Positions 22,151 through 30,901 of a DNA stretch of 32,473 bases are shown here, one piece after another. The stretch spans positions 885-33,357 of the forward strand of contig PLEW01000244.1 in the NCBI GenBank assembly GCA_003136555.1, given 5' to 3'. How positions within the stretch are numbered: position 1 is the first letter of the stretch; each line of letters opens with the position of its first letter. Source of the DNA: Planctomycetota bacterium. Its GTDB lineage: Bacteria; Planctomycetota; UBA11346. The notes under the pieces are model-generated. The model saw only the letters and a program-made list of their open reading frames with translations. It was not told where the DNA came from and made no database searches. The position numbers and the translations under genes are program-made.

Positions 22151-24547
22151 TCAGCGATCCTCGGCATCCACCGCCACGCGCACTCCAGAGCCGGTGAAGC
22201 CCTCGCCGCTATCGCTCAGGCCGCGTTCGGCGGCGCGGCACAGGCGCAGCTCGCCCGACCAACAGCCACCGCGGAAGACATGCATGCCGGAGACCTGATC
22301 AGGTCCGGGATACCCCGCATCCGGCTCCTGGCACCACTCCCAGACATTGCCCTGGCAGTCGAACAGGCCGAGGGCATTCGCCTGCCTGGTCGCGACCAGG
22401 TGCGGCCGGCCATCGGCATTGACGGCATACCACGCCACGCTGGCCGGATCCGCGCCGCCTGAGAAGGGTCCGCGGCTGCCCGCGCGACAGGCCGATTCCC
22501 ATTCCGCCTCGCTCGGCAGCCGGGCATGCAAGCCAGCCACGCGTTGCGAGAGCCGATGGCAGAATTCCTGGCCCGCCTGCCAGGATACTTGGTCGACCGG
22601 GAGATCCGATCCACGCGAACTGCTGGGATTTGCCGCCATCACCGTGGTCCAGAGGATCTGCGTGCATTCGGTGTCGGCGAACCAGTAGGGGTGGCTGATG
22701 ACCACGCGGTGCAGCCCCTCATTGGCTGCCCTGCCCTCCTCATCAAGCGGGCTGCCCATCAGGAAGGTGCCTGCCGGGCAGATGCGGAAGCGCTGCCGTG
22801 CTGGACCGACCACGATCTCGACCCACGGGCCCGCGGCATCCAGCCCGCTGGCGCTCGCCCAGGAGGGAACGGAGCGAAGGGATGGCTGGCCGGCCATCGG
22901 GGGAGGCGCAGCAGCCGGATGCACCGCTGCGGGAGCGGGAGCTGCCGCGGCCACCGGCGCGACGTCGGCAGCCGGGTCCGCCACCCCCGCAGGCAGGTCC
23001 GACGCCTTGAGTGCCGATGTGCGTCCAAGCGCTTGCGGGACGCCCTGCGCTGCAGCGCTGGCGGGTGGCTGGACATCGGCGGGCGCCAACCGCCGATCCT
23101 GGCTGACCTGCGGCAGAGGCGTGACGGCTGCCTGCGCTGGCGGCTCTGGCGCAGCCGGCGGCTCGCCGAGCGTCGGGGCACCGGCGTCCTTCAGCGGGAC
23201 GGTGCTGGCGAGAGTCGGCTCGATCACCGGCGCCGATGCAGGCGGCTCGATGGTCGGCGCCGACCTCGGCGCACCTGGAGGTGCGCCGGCGCCGTGTTCG
23301 ACCACGTCATGATCGAGGATGGCCTCGGGAAGCGGGATGATCGGCTCGGCAGGCGGGGCGGAGGCGTCCGGCGGGAAGGCCGGTGCGGCGCGATCGGCAG
23401 CCACGGCTGGGGTGGCAGCGGGAATCGCGGGCCCCCCTGACAGATGCAGGCCGATGATGAGGGCACAAGCGACGCTCAGGACCACTGCCAGCGCCAGCAG
23501 CGCTGGACCAGCACGCAGGCGGTGCATGCCCCCGGGGCGATCGCCATCCGCCATGACGGTGGCCCGGCGTTCGGCCCGCATGGTCGACACCCGGGCGTAG
23601 CGCAGCGGCTTTCCGGCGGCCACCAGCGTCAGGTCCTCGACCATCTCATCGGCGGACTGGTAGCGCAGGGCGCGCTCCTTGCGCATTGCATGGTGGATGA
23701 TCGCACAGGTCTCGGCCGAGATCTGCGGCTGATGCTCCCGCGGATCGGGAGCCATCTCGGCCAGCACCTGGTGGCCGATGAGGAAGGGCGACCGCCCGCC
23801 GAAGGGCGGTTGGCCGGTGAGCAGATGGAACAGGCTGGCACCCAGGGCATACAGGTCGGTGCGCGCGTCGACATCGTGCTCGGCCAGCGCCTGTTCGGGC
23901 GACATGTAGGCCGGGGTCCCGACCAAGTCGCCGCTGAAGGTGAGCCGCTCATCATCCAGCACGCTGCGGACGAGGCCGAGATCGCCGATCTTCACCGAAC
24001 CGTCGGCGGCGATGAAGATGTTGCTCGGCTTGATATCGCGATGGACCAGTCCGGCGAGATGGATGGCGCGCAGCCCCCGGCAGCACTCGGCGGAGATGCG
24101 CAGCGCCGCCTGCTCGGGGAAGGGGCCGCCTGTGACCATGCGCTGCTGGAGATCCCCGCCGGGGACGAACTGCTGCGCAGTGAAGAGATGGCCATCCGCC
24201 TCTCCGGTATCGTAGATCGCAACGACGTTCGCATGGTCGATGCGCGCTGCCACCTTCGCCTCGCGCAGGAAGCGGGCGACGAACGGCCGATCGCTGGTGA
24301 AAGCGCCTTTGATCACCTTGAGCGCGACCGGTCGGTCGAGCGACAGCTGTACTGCCTGATAGACCACACCCATGCCGCCTTCGCCGAGCTTACCGACGAT
24401 GCGGTAGCCGCCGATCCGCAGCGGAGGGGCAGCGCTCACCAGTCCGAGATCCTCGCCAGTCAGCAAGGCTTCGGAGGCCGGAGGTGGTGACCCGGCCGCC
24501 GCCGGGGTGGTTGGCGCTCGTTCGTGCTCTGGCTCGCTCGTGGGCAT
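22151..24547 (-). CDS. Transmembrane Ser/Thr protein kinase with C-terminal SUMF1/FGE-type domain
   Basis: 798 residues. Kinase domain about 47-310: KLGEGGMGVVYQAV, catalytic Lys in VALKVI, HRDIKPSNIF, DLG in place of DFG, GTPAYMSPEQ. A membrane span follows near 362-382 (LLALAVVLSVACALIIGL). A Pro/Ala-rich extracytoplasmic spacer of about 190 residues precedes a SUMF1-like domain (about 575-798: CPAGTFLMGSP, DLPVDQVSWQAGQEFCHRL, RLPSEAEWESACRAG, GNVWEWCQE, FRGGCWSG). The catalytic cysteine pair of true formylglycine-generating enzyme is not evident, so this domain more likely binds ligand or acts as a lectin-like sensor. Such kinases are common in planctomycetes. The small unknown gene 101 bases upstream may share its transcript; it converges on the lipoprotein operon. 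Confidence 0.9.
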   Translation of the reverse strand: MPTSEPEHERAPTTPAAAGSPPPASEALLTGEDLGLVSAAPPLRIGGYRIVGKLGEGGMGVVYQAVQLSLDRPVALKVIKGAFTSDRPFVARFLREAKVAARIDHANVVAIYDTGEADGHLFTAQQFVPGGDLQQRMVTGGPFPEQAALRISAECCRGLRAIHLAGLVHRDIKPSNIFIAADGSVKIGDLGLVRSVLDDERLTFSGDLVGTPAYMSPEQALAEHDVDARTDLYALGASLFHLLTGQPPFGGRSPFLIGHQVLAEMAPDPREHQPQISAETCAIIHHAMRKERALRYQSADEMVEDLTLVAAGKPLRYARVSTMRAERRATVMADGDRPGGMHRLRAGPALLALAVVLSVACALIIGLHLSGGPAIPAATPAVAADRAAPAFPPDASAPPAEPIIPLPEAILDHDVVEHGAGAPPGAPRSAPTIEPPASAPVIEPTLASTVPLKDAGAPTLGEPPAAPEPPAQAAVTPLPQVSQDRRLAPADVQPPASAAAQGVPQALGRTSALKASDLPAGVADPAADVAPVAAAAPAPAAVHPAAAPPPMAGQPSLRSVPSWASASGLDAAGPWVEIVVGPARQRFRICPAGTFLMGSPLDEEGRAANEGLHRVVISHPYWFADTECTQILWTTVMAANPSSSRGSDLPVDQVSWQAGQEFCHRLSQRVAGLHARLPSEAEWESACRAGSRGPFSGGADPASVAWYAVNADGRPHLVATRQANALGLFDCQGNVWEWCQEPDAGYPGPDQVSGMHVFRGGCWSGELRLCRAAERGLSDSGEGFTGSGVRVAVDAEDR

Positions 24548-24648
24548 TCAGCCCTCCGCATCGGGGCCGGATGCTGCACCCCTGCGCGGCTGACTGTGCC
24601 TCATGAGTGCGGTGTGCAACCGCCATCCGCCCCTGCCGCTCCAGCAGC

Positions 24649-24936
24649 TCAGCGGCCGATGGCCCGCACCCGTTCATCGCCGACCGGATCATCCGCGCGC
24701 GCATCCTCGTCCTCGTCGAGGCTGCTGCGGATCTGCTCGCAGACCAGCCCCTGCTCGCTGAGCGACTCGCGCACGCGCCTGACGCTCAGCGCTTCGCCGG
24801 TCACCACCGCGGCATAATCGCCACGGGCGAAGCGCACGCGCTGGCTCTTGGCCAAGGTCGCCAGCGCGAGCAGGAGGAGCACCTTGTCGCCGCGTGCAAG
24901 CGGCCGCGAGAAGTCGAGATCGAGTCGCATCACCAT
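24649..24936 (-). CDS. Small unknown protein
   Basis: 95 residues; I do not recognise it. The N-terminal two thirds look folded (LDFSRPLARGDKVLLLLALATLAKSQRVRFARGDYAAVVTGEALSVRRVRESLSEQG, alternating helix and strand) and the last 25 residues are acidic and probably disordered (SSLDEDEDARADDP). No signal peptide; the LLLLALATLA stretch is short and more likely a buried helix than a membrane span. AGGA lies upstream of ATG 24936; the in-frame ATG two codons on is an alternative start. Composition suits a real gene. It precedes the kinase-SUMF1 gene on the same strand, which suggests but does not prove a link. Confidence 0.6.
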   Translation of the reverse strand: MVMRLDLDFSRPLARGDKVLLLLALATLAKSQRVRFARGDYAAVVTGEALSVRRVRESLSEQGLVCEQIRSSLDEDEDARADDPVGDERVRAIGR

Positions 24937-25422
24937 GGCGCCATCCTAGCTTTGCGATCTCCCAGGTCACCAGCAACAGCCCGGGCACGCGCACTCCGGC
25001 TCCCAGCACCGACATGGGTCTTTTTGGGCTCATATACCCGCCCTGCCATCGCTGGAGGCTCGCACCGAGGCGGCGATCACCCCGCATCGGGCCCTCGGTC
25101 ATTCCGTCGCCTGCCTCGCAGCTGGCGCCCATGCCCCGTTATGGATCTTTTTTGACCTATAAGTGGCCGCCGAGCCCGCCTCCTGCGGGAGCACCTCCTC
25201 ACCCCGCAGGCAGGCGTGAGATGGCAGCAGACAGACAGCGCAGCAGTTCCGACGCGCCGCACCCGGGCACTGTACCCCCGCTCTGCGTCCAGCACCTGCG
25301 CGATGCTGGGCCCTCTTGATGTTGCCCGGGGTCCACTCGCTCAGACACTCCCCGGCTCTCCACCACCGCTGGCTTGCCTGACGGGCGGTCCCGCCCAAGG
25401 TGCCCAACTCGGAGTCGTACCG
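24937..25422. other. Intergenic region upstream of the FHA gene, with a direct repeat and a hairpin
   Basis: 486 bases without a convincing gene. A 21-base direct repeat occurs at 25014-25034 and 25141-25161 (16 of 21 bases match; core ATGG-TCTTTTT). A hairpin CCTGCGGG / CCCGCAGG with a 13-nt loop lies at 25182-25210. These may regulate the FHA gene, the small minus-strand gene, or both. Confidence 0.5.
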
Positions 25423-26355
25423 ATGATCCTGCTCCTGCAGCACCAACGCCCTGATGGTGAAATCGATAGCTACCACCTCAAGCCTGGTCGCCGCTACCAC
25501 ATCGGTCGTGGATCCGCCTGCGAAGTGCGCATCCTGGATCTCAAGCTCAGCCGTAAGCATTGCGCGATCGAATTCTCAGACAATGAATGGAAGATCATCG
25601 ACTTGCTGAGCACCAACGGCTGCAAGCTCAACGGCGAGCAGATCGTCGGCACCATCCCCTTGCAGGCTGGCTCCCGCATCGAAGCGGGGCAGACCCTGCT
25701 GACGGTCGCCAGCCTGGGCGCCGCCCCGGTCAGCGCTCCTGCCCATGACACCGACACGCCGAGCGAAGACGTCAGCGACGACCACACCGAGACGACCAAA
25801 CCGCTCCAGCAGGAAAGCCTGCCGGAGGATGGTACGGGCCGGGCTGCGGCCGAAAAGCAGGATGACGAATCGAATGTCTGGGAGCCCGAACCCGAGGTCG
25901 ATCCTCTCAACCAGACCGATGCGCTGACGCCAAACCGGCGTACCGAGGATCAGCGTCCGCCAGCCACTAAGCGTCCGACTCCTGCAGCCGCAACCAAGGA
26001 GCCGGGGACCGCTTCACGGCGCGCGAATCCCGAGCCCCGGCGCCCGACGGCTGTCTTCCGCAGCGAAGATCAGACTGCCAACGCCCCCCCCGAAACGGAA
26101 GTGACCCAGAAGCTCCGCCAGGACACCGCGGCCCTGACTGCACACGCGCCAGACGCAGTCGCACCAACGGCAGCGACACCGCCGCCCCCTCCTGCGACTA
26201 CCAAGCCCCCGACTAGCGAGGAGCGGGCTTTCTACATCACCGTCCTCGGTCGCCGGGTCGGGCCCCTGACCCGCGCCGCTGCCCGCGAACTCAAGGCTCG
26301 GGAACTGCGCGGCTCGCTGACGACCGCCGATCTCGAGGGCTATCCCTTGGGCTGA
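25423..26355 (+). CDS. FHA-domain protein with a GYF-like C-terminal motif
   Basis: 310 residues. The FHA domain (about 15-100) is clear: YHIGRGSACEVRI, LSRKHCAIEF, STNGCKLNGEQI, with the Arg, Ser and Asn/Gly residues that bind phosphothreonine. A long acidic, Pro/Thr-rich linker follows (about 105-265). The last 45 residues, AFYITVLGRRVGPLTRAAARELKARELRG, look like the GYF_2-type module that often accompanies planctomycete signalling proteins. No membrane segment, so cytoplasmic. A phosphopeptide reader near a Ser/Thr kinase suggests a shared pathway, but the genes are divergent and not in an operon. ATG 25423 was chosen (GGAG eight bases upstream); the frame extends to 25216 but that part lacks protein character. 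Confidence 0.85.
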   Translation: MILLLQHQRPDGEIDSYHLKPGRRYHIGRGSACEVRILDLKLSRKHCAIEFSDNEWKIIDLLSTNGCKLNGEQIVGTIPLQAGSRIEAGQTLLTVASLGAAPVSAPAHDTDTPSEDVSDDHTETTKPLQQESLPEDGTGRAAAEKQDDESNVWEPEPEVDPLNQTDALTPNRRTEDQRPPATKRPTPAAATKEPGTASRRANPEPRRPTAVFRSEDQTANAPPETEVTQKLRQDTAALTAHAPDAVAPTAATPPPPPATTKPPTSEERAFYITVLGRRVGPLTRAAARELKARELRGSLTTADLEGYPLG

Positions 26356-26465
26356 CGCCCGTCATGCCCAACCGGACCTGCGGCTGCCTATCCGCCCGCG
26401 AGCGGCAGCAGCAGGCTGGCCTCTAGCCACCGCCGTCCGCCAGGTCACCATAGGCGGCGCTACGC

Positions 26466-28697
26466 ATGACTGCCTCTCGCCCATTGCGCCGGAAGACGAC
26501 GCTACTGCCCGCGCTCATCGCCTGGAGCGGTGCAACCGTGGTCGCTGCCGATGACGCCAGCGACCCCAAGATCGAAGCCCCCAACGTCGAATTCGACCTC
26601 CACGATGGGGCCCTGCTCGCACCGCGGGGCTTCGTCGCACGCTTCGGCGAACGCGTGGTGATGGGCGATGCGCTGCGCTTCGATCGCGACCACGATGATT
26701 TCTATGCCACCGGACGGGTGGTCTATGTCATGCCCGGCGTGCGCATCCATGCCCAGCGTCTGGGCATGCACCCCAAGACCGAGAGCGGTGATGCCTGGAC
26801 GGTCACCGCCTACATCGAGCGCGAGGGACGGCGCATCCGGCTCACCGCCGACACCGCGCATTTCGACCGGCTGAACATCGTCCTCGAAGGCATCCATGCC
26901 GACGCCGGCCATGGCGGACTGCTCAGCGTCACCGCCACCTCTGCCCATGTCTACCTGCGCGAGCATCCGGATGCCGACAAGTCCGGCTTCCGCCGCGACG
27001 TGGAAGGGGTCGAGCTCATCGGCCCGACGATGCGCTTCATGGGCTTCCCGCTGCTGTACGTGCCGTATGTCTACCGGGACTTCCTCTACGATTACCCATG
27101 GACGCGCTTCGTCGTCGGCAGCACCACCCGCCTCGGCACCTTCAGCCGGGGCTGGATCGCCAGCGACCTCCCGGCCCTCGATGGCTGGGTGCCCCGGCTC
27201 GAGGCGCGCGGCGACCTCTATTCGCGAACCGGGCCTGGCTATGGCGCCGACGCGCACTGGATCAACCCGTCGATCGGCGCCGGCCTGTTCGAATGGTTCG
27301 ACACCCCGCGCGAGCAGGTCATGGGTGGGCCCAGCGACGACCAGCCACTGGAAACGCGCAGCTCCCATGTCCTGGATGCCGAGCAGAAGCTGCACGACGG
27401 GATAGACGGCTTGGGCGCCGGAGCCCTCTATGCCCGTTGGCTGACCGTACCGAGCGCCGACCCACCCGGCGTCGGCGAGTCGGCTGCAGGCATCCCTCCT
27501 GATGAACGCTATCGCTCCGACTACCTGCGCGACGATCTCGATCGCCGACCCTTGGCGCGCCGCGGGGTGACCGGGGCATGGTCGTTGCCCTTTGCCAGCC
27601 TGGTGATCGACAATCAGGAGCGCGACCAGGTCGATCTGCAGACCACCGACCGCCTGTTCGGCGCCGAGGCGCTGGTACCCCAGGTCCAGATCGCCGGGCC
27701 CTTCCATGTCTCCGGCGACGTCTGGACCGAGGACCTGCGACGCGAATTCTCCGACACCTCGGCGCTGCGCACCCGCTACATCGGCGGGCTGAACTTCATG
27801 GACTGGTTCGGGCCCTGGGGCCTTGATGGCGGAGCGGGCATCCAGGGTCTGCGCTACGACAACGGCCGCCTGCTGGGCGTCGATCTCGATGAGCCGCAGA
27901 GCCGCTGGCTGCCTGAGGCGAGCGTCGGGCTGCGCCTGCGTTTCGTCGGGACCTTCGACCAGGGCCTGACCAACATCATCACCCCGCGCATCGGCTTCGA
28001 GGCCCTGGGGACCGGCCATGGCGATACGCTGCCGTTCTACGGCTTCGGCGACCAACGGGACGTCCTGACCGAGGACAAGCGCTACCTGCTGCTCGGGGTC
28101 GACACCTCCTTCTTCAAGACCGGCCCCCTCTTCACCGCCAGCCTGCAGGCTACCCTGGGCATCCGCAGCCAGGACAAGGACTACATCGACGTCAACGGCA
28201 ATCCCCAGGTGGCATCATCACGCCTGGTATCGGTGATCGGCCATGCACAGGGTTCTCCGATCTCGACCGTCACCATCGTCGGGGATGCGGTCTATGATGG
28301 TCAGAACGAGACCTGGACCCAGTTCGACGCCACCGCCCTATGGATCGCAGATCGCTCGCTGATGTTCCGCTATACCGGCGCCCTGATTCCCGCCGATACC
28401 GATCACGGCAACATCTGGCAGCAGACACCCGGCATTACGGTGGTCGCCAACCGCTACCGCTACGATTTCGACCTCACCTTCGAGCCCGGTTCCGGACGGG
28501 TGCTGTCCGGCATCAGCATCGAGGCGTCCCGCCGCATGGTCGATGGGCTGCTGACGGTCTTCTACGAGGAGATCCTCAACCCCGACGGTGGCGCCTTCGA
28601 TCAGCGTGTCGGCATCGGCTTCTCCACCTCGCTGCCTTCCGGCAATCCCGATCAGGCGATCAGACCGGCGCATTCGAGCGGCATCGACTTCCATTAG
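26466..28697 (+). CDS. lptD: LPS-assembly protein LptD-like outer-membrane protein
   Basis: 743 residues. A signal peptide (about 1-28, ending TVVAADD) leads to an OstA/LptA-like N-terminal domain (about 35-180) with the repeated beta pattern: LLAPRGFVARFGERVVMGDALRFDRDHDDFYATGRV, RIRLTADTAHFDRLNIVLEGI. The segment MRFMGFPLLYVPYVY is typical of LptD/OstA proteins. The rest is long, rich in Asp, Gly and aromatic strands, consistent with a large beta-barrel. LptD inserts lipopolysaccharide into the outer leaflet, so it implies a diderm envelope. The usual disulfide cysteines are not evident, as in many non-proteobacterial members. No lptE or other lpt gene is in the window. AGGCGG lies eight bases before the start. 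Confidence 0.82.
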   Translation: MTASRPLRRKTTLLPALIAWSGATVVAADDASDPKIEAPNVEFDLHDGALLAPRGFVARFGERVVMGDALRFDRDHDDFYATGRVVYVMPGVRIHAQRLGMHPKTESGDAWTVTAYIEREGRRIRLTADTAHFDRLNIVLEGIHADAGHGGLLSVTATSAHVYLREHPDADKSGFRRDVEGVELIGPTMRFMGFPLLYVPYVYRDFLYDYPWTRFVVGSTTRLGTFSRGWIASDLPALDGWVPRLEARGDLYSRTGPGYGADAHWINPSIGAGLFEWFDTPREQVMGGPSDDQPLETRSSHVLDAEQKLHDGIDGLGAGALYARWLTVPSADPPGVGESAAGIPPDERYRSDYLRDDLDRRPLARRGVTGAWSLPFASLVIDNQERDQVDLQTTDRLFGAEALVPQVQIAGPFHVSGDVWTEDLRREFSDTSALRTRYIGGLNFMDWFGPWGLDGGAGIQGLRYDNGRLLGVDLDEPQSRWLPEASVGLRLRFVGTFDQGLTNIITPRIGFEALGTGHGDTLPFYGFGDQRDVLTEDKRYLLLGVDTSFFKTGPLFTASLQATLGIRSQDKDYIDVNGNPQVASSRLVSVIGHAQGSPISTVTIVGDAVYDGQNETWTQFDATALWIADRSLMFRYTGALIPADTDHGNIWQQTPGITVVANRYRYDFDLTFEPGSGRVLSGISIEASRRMVDGLLTVFYEEILNPDGGAFDQRVGIGFSTSLPSGNPDQAIRPAHSSGIDFH

Positions 28698-28825
28698 CCC
28701 CTGGCGGGGCACCGCGCCCACCCGTCCACTCCAGACGCCGGGGTGGGGCGGATTCGCTCCTCCCACCCCAGGCCGCTCGCCACTTGTCGCCAGCCCAGGG
28801 CGAGCGATGGTGGTCCGTTACCGGC

Positions 28826-29698
28826 ATGAGCCTCGCCAACGCCATCCGTGCTAGCCTGGTGATCGGCTGGTTGGTGCTTTTCGGCAACCATGCCCTGCAC
28901 TACGCCCTCCCCGATCTGGGGCTGCAGGATCGCCACGACTTCGCCGCCGTGGTCAATGCCAACCTCGACCGCGAATTCACCTACCAGCTGCTTCCCGAGC
29001 AGGGGCCTGGCATGCACCATCCGATGGGCACCTGCACACTCTCCCTGACGCGCGACGAGAGCCGCTTCTTGCTGACCACCGAACTGCGGCTCACCGATCA
29101 TGCCATCGATGTCATGCTCGACGCCCTCTTGCCCCAGATGCAGAACTCCACGCATGACAAGAGCCTGCGCCTGACGGTCAAAGAGACCCTCGATGAGCAC
29201 CTCCACCTCGACGAGGTGCAGGCCACTGGCAGCGCCCATGGCCACTCCGTCAGCGCCACCGGGCACGTCGGCGCCACGGGCCTGGCTGGCACATGGAGCC
29301 TCGACGACACCAGCCCGACGCCATACCTCCTGCCGGAGATCACCCCGCTGACCACCCAGGGGCTCGATGTCGCGATCAGCCTTCCTCCGGGACTGTCGCC
29401 CGGCGACCGATTCACCTCGCACATGGTCAATCCGGACCTGCTCAAGCTCTCGGCGCACCGTGCCATCGCGGTCTTCCAGGTGCGTGGCCGGGAGGCCGTG
29501 CGCACCCTGCATGGCGAGTTGGAACTCCTGCGCGTCGACCTGGAGGTCGACGGCAAGCCCTACTCCAGCCTGTGGTGCGATGCCAGCGGAACGGTATACC
29601 GCAGCGTGCAGAGCGGCTCCCACCTGGCACTGATGCTCGACCGCAAGAGCGACACATCCAAGGGTCTACCCATCGTCATCTGGCCGGCTTCGCCATGA
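28826..29698 (+). CDS. Exported protein of unknown function, coupled to the squalene/phytoene synthase gene
   Basis: 290 residues. One N-terminal hydrophobic segment (about 5-25, AIRASLVIGWLVLFGNHALH) acts as a signal anchor. The remainder is mostly beta-strand, with a later YSSLWCDASGTVYRS element of the W-D-x-x-G-x-V-x-R kind found in several exported beta-barrel-like lipoprotein relatives of transglutaminase-associated proteins. I do not recognise the family with confidence. It starts 128 bases after the LptD-like gene, and its stop overlaps the start of the synthase gene as ATGA (29695-29698), so it is co-translated with that enzyme. An envelope role related to lipid or isoprenoid handling is a guess from context. 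No clear ribosome site precedes ATG 28826. Confidence 0.65.
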   Translation: MSLANAIRASLVIGWLVLFGNHALHYALPDLGLQDRHDFAAVVNANLDREFTYQLLPEQGPGMHHPMGTCTLSLTRDESRFLLTTELRLTDHAIDVMLDALLPQMQNSTHDKSLRLTVKETLDEHLHLDEVQATGSAHGHSVSATGHVGATGLAGTWSLDDTSPTPYLLPEITPLTTQGLDVAISLPPGLSPGDRFTSHMVNPDLLKLSAHRAIAVFQVRGREAVRTLHGELELLRVDLEVDGKPYSSLWCDASGTVYRSVQSGSHLALMLDRKSDTSKGLPIVIWPASP

Positions 29699-30852
29699 AC
29701 GCTCCCGGCGATGGCGGCGGGCCCGCCGCGAAGCCAGGTCCGGCTCCCGCCCCGCCCGTGCGTCGGCGAGCGCAGCTCCCGGTGCGCGCCAGCAGCCAAG
29801 GCGTGGACGGCGCCGATGACCGCCGCTTCTGCCGCGACATGCTGCCACGGGTGTCACGGACCTTTGCCGCCTGCATCCGCCTGCTGCCTCCCGACGTCGG
29901 CCACGCCGTCCTGCTCGCCTACCTGCTCTGCCGAATCGCCGACACCATCGAGGACACCGCCGATCTCCCGGTCGAGGACAAGCAGCGGCTGCTGCTGCAC
30001 TTCCGGCGCTGCCTCGATGCAGGCGGGCCGGGCATCGAGCCCGTATGCCGGGCCTTCATCGGCCTGCGGCCCGATGCCAGCTGGCACTGCGATGATGAAC
30101 AGCTCGCCGCCCAGGCCGATGCGGTGATGCGCGAGTTTGCCAGGCTCGGAGCCCCGCAGCAGGACGCCATCCGACCGTGGGTTCAGGAGATGTGCAGCGG
30201 CATGGCCGAGTTCGCCGTCATGCACAGCCGCGCCAGACCGGACCGCCTTGAGGCGCTCTCCAGCCTCGACGATCTGGACCGCTACTGCTATTTCGTCGCC
30301 GGTACCGTCGGGCACCTGCTCACCGAGCTCTTCCGCCTTCACCACCCACGCCTCACCAGGCGCCATTATGCGCGCCTCAAGGAGCTCTCGACCAGCTTCG
30401 GCATCGGCTTGCAGCTGACCAATATCATCAAGGACGTGGCCGATGACCGTCAGCGCGGCTGGAGCTTCATCCCCCGCCAGCTGTGCCATCTCGCCGGTAT
30501 CGCCCCCGAAGAGCTGCTCGCACCCAACTGCCAGCACCAGGCGCGCCTGGTCATGGATCTGCTGATCACCAAGGCCAAGGGCCATCTGATGGATGCTCTG
30601 GACTACTGCACCACCCTGCCGCGCAGCGCCTACCGCATCAGGCTCTTCTGCCTCACCCCGCTGTTCTTCGCCGCACGCACGCTCTATCGCGCCGAGCGGG
30701 ATGCGCGCCTGCTCGATCCCGGCCACAAGGTGAAGATCACCCGCGGCGAAGTGCATCGCATCATCTGCTTCACCTATCTGCTCGCACCCAACAACCACCT
30801 GGTGCGCGCCTACTATCGTCAGCTCGCCGGCAAGCGTCGCAAAACCGACTGA
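29695..30852 (+). CDS. Squalene/phytoene synthase family enzyme
   Basis: 385 residues, closer to the longer squalene-synthase-type members than to short phytoene synthases. A Pro/Ala-rich leader of about 40 residues precedes RRFCRDMLPRVSRTFAACIRLLP. The two Asp-rich Mg2+ sites are CRIADTIEDTADLP and LTNIIKDVADDRQRGWSFIP, and between them lies YFVAGTVGHLLTELF. The reaction joins two prenyl diphosphates head to head, giving squalene or phytoene; the sequence favours squalene, from which hopanoids or sterols could be made. No cyclase is adjacent, although a cyclase-like toroid domain is fused to the anti-sigma-like protein at 8507. Translation is coupled to the unknown exported protein upstream. 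Confidence 0.88.
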   Translation: MNAPGDGGGPAAKPGPAPAPPVRRRAQLPVRASSQGVDGADDRRFCRDMLPRVSRTFAACIRLLPPDVGHAVLLAYLLCRIADTIEDTADLPVEDKQRLLLHFRRCLDAGGPGIEPVCRAFIGLRPDASWHCDDEQLAAQADAVMREFARLGAPQQDAIRPWVQEMCSGMAEFAVMHSRARPDRLEALSSLDDLDRYCYFVAGTVGHLLTELFRLHHPRLTRRHYARLKELSTSFGIGLQLTNIIKDVADDRQRGWSFIPRQLCHLAGIAPEELLAPNCQHQARLVMDLLITKAKGHLMDALDYCTTLPRSAYRIRLFCLTPLFFAARTLYRAERDARLLDPGHKVKITRGEVHRIICFTYLLAPNNHLVRAYYRQLAGKRRKTD

Positions 30853-30874
30853 GGCGGCCAGGAATGATGGCGGC

Positions 30875-30893
30875 GAGCGCGGACGCCGCGCTC
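30875..30893. terminator. GC-rich hairpin between convergent synthase and mtnD genes
   Basis: GAGCGCGG, loop ACG, CCGCGCTC: an 8-bp perfect stem located entirely between the two stop codons. No T-run follows on either strand. Confidence 0.45.
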
Positions 30894-30901
30894 ATCGACC
30901 G

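Noticed and set aside
26502..28055. 517-codon minus-strand frame opposite the LptD-like gene
   Set aside because: Antisense shadow; the plus strand has a signal peptide and OstA-type motifs.
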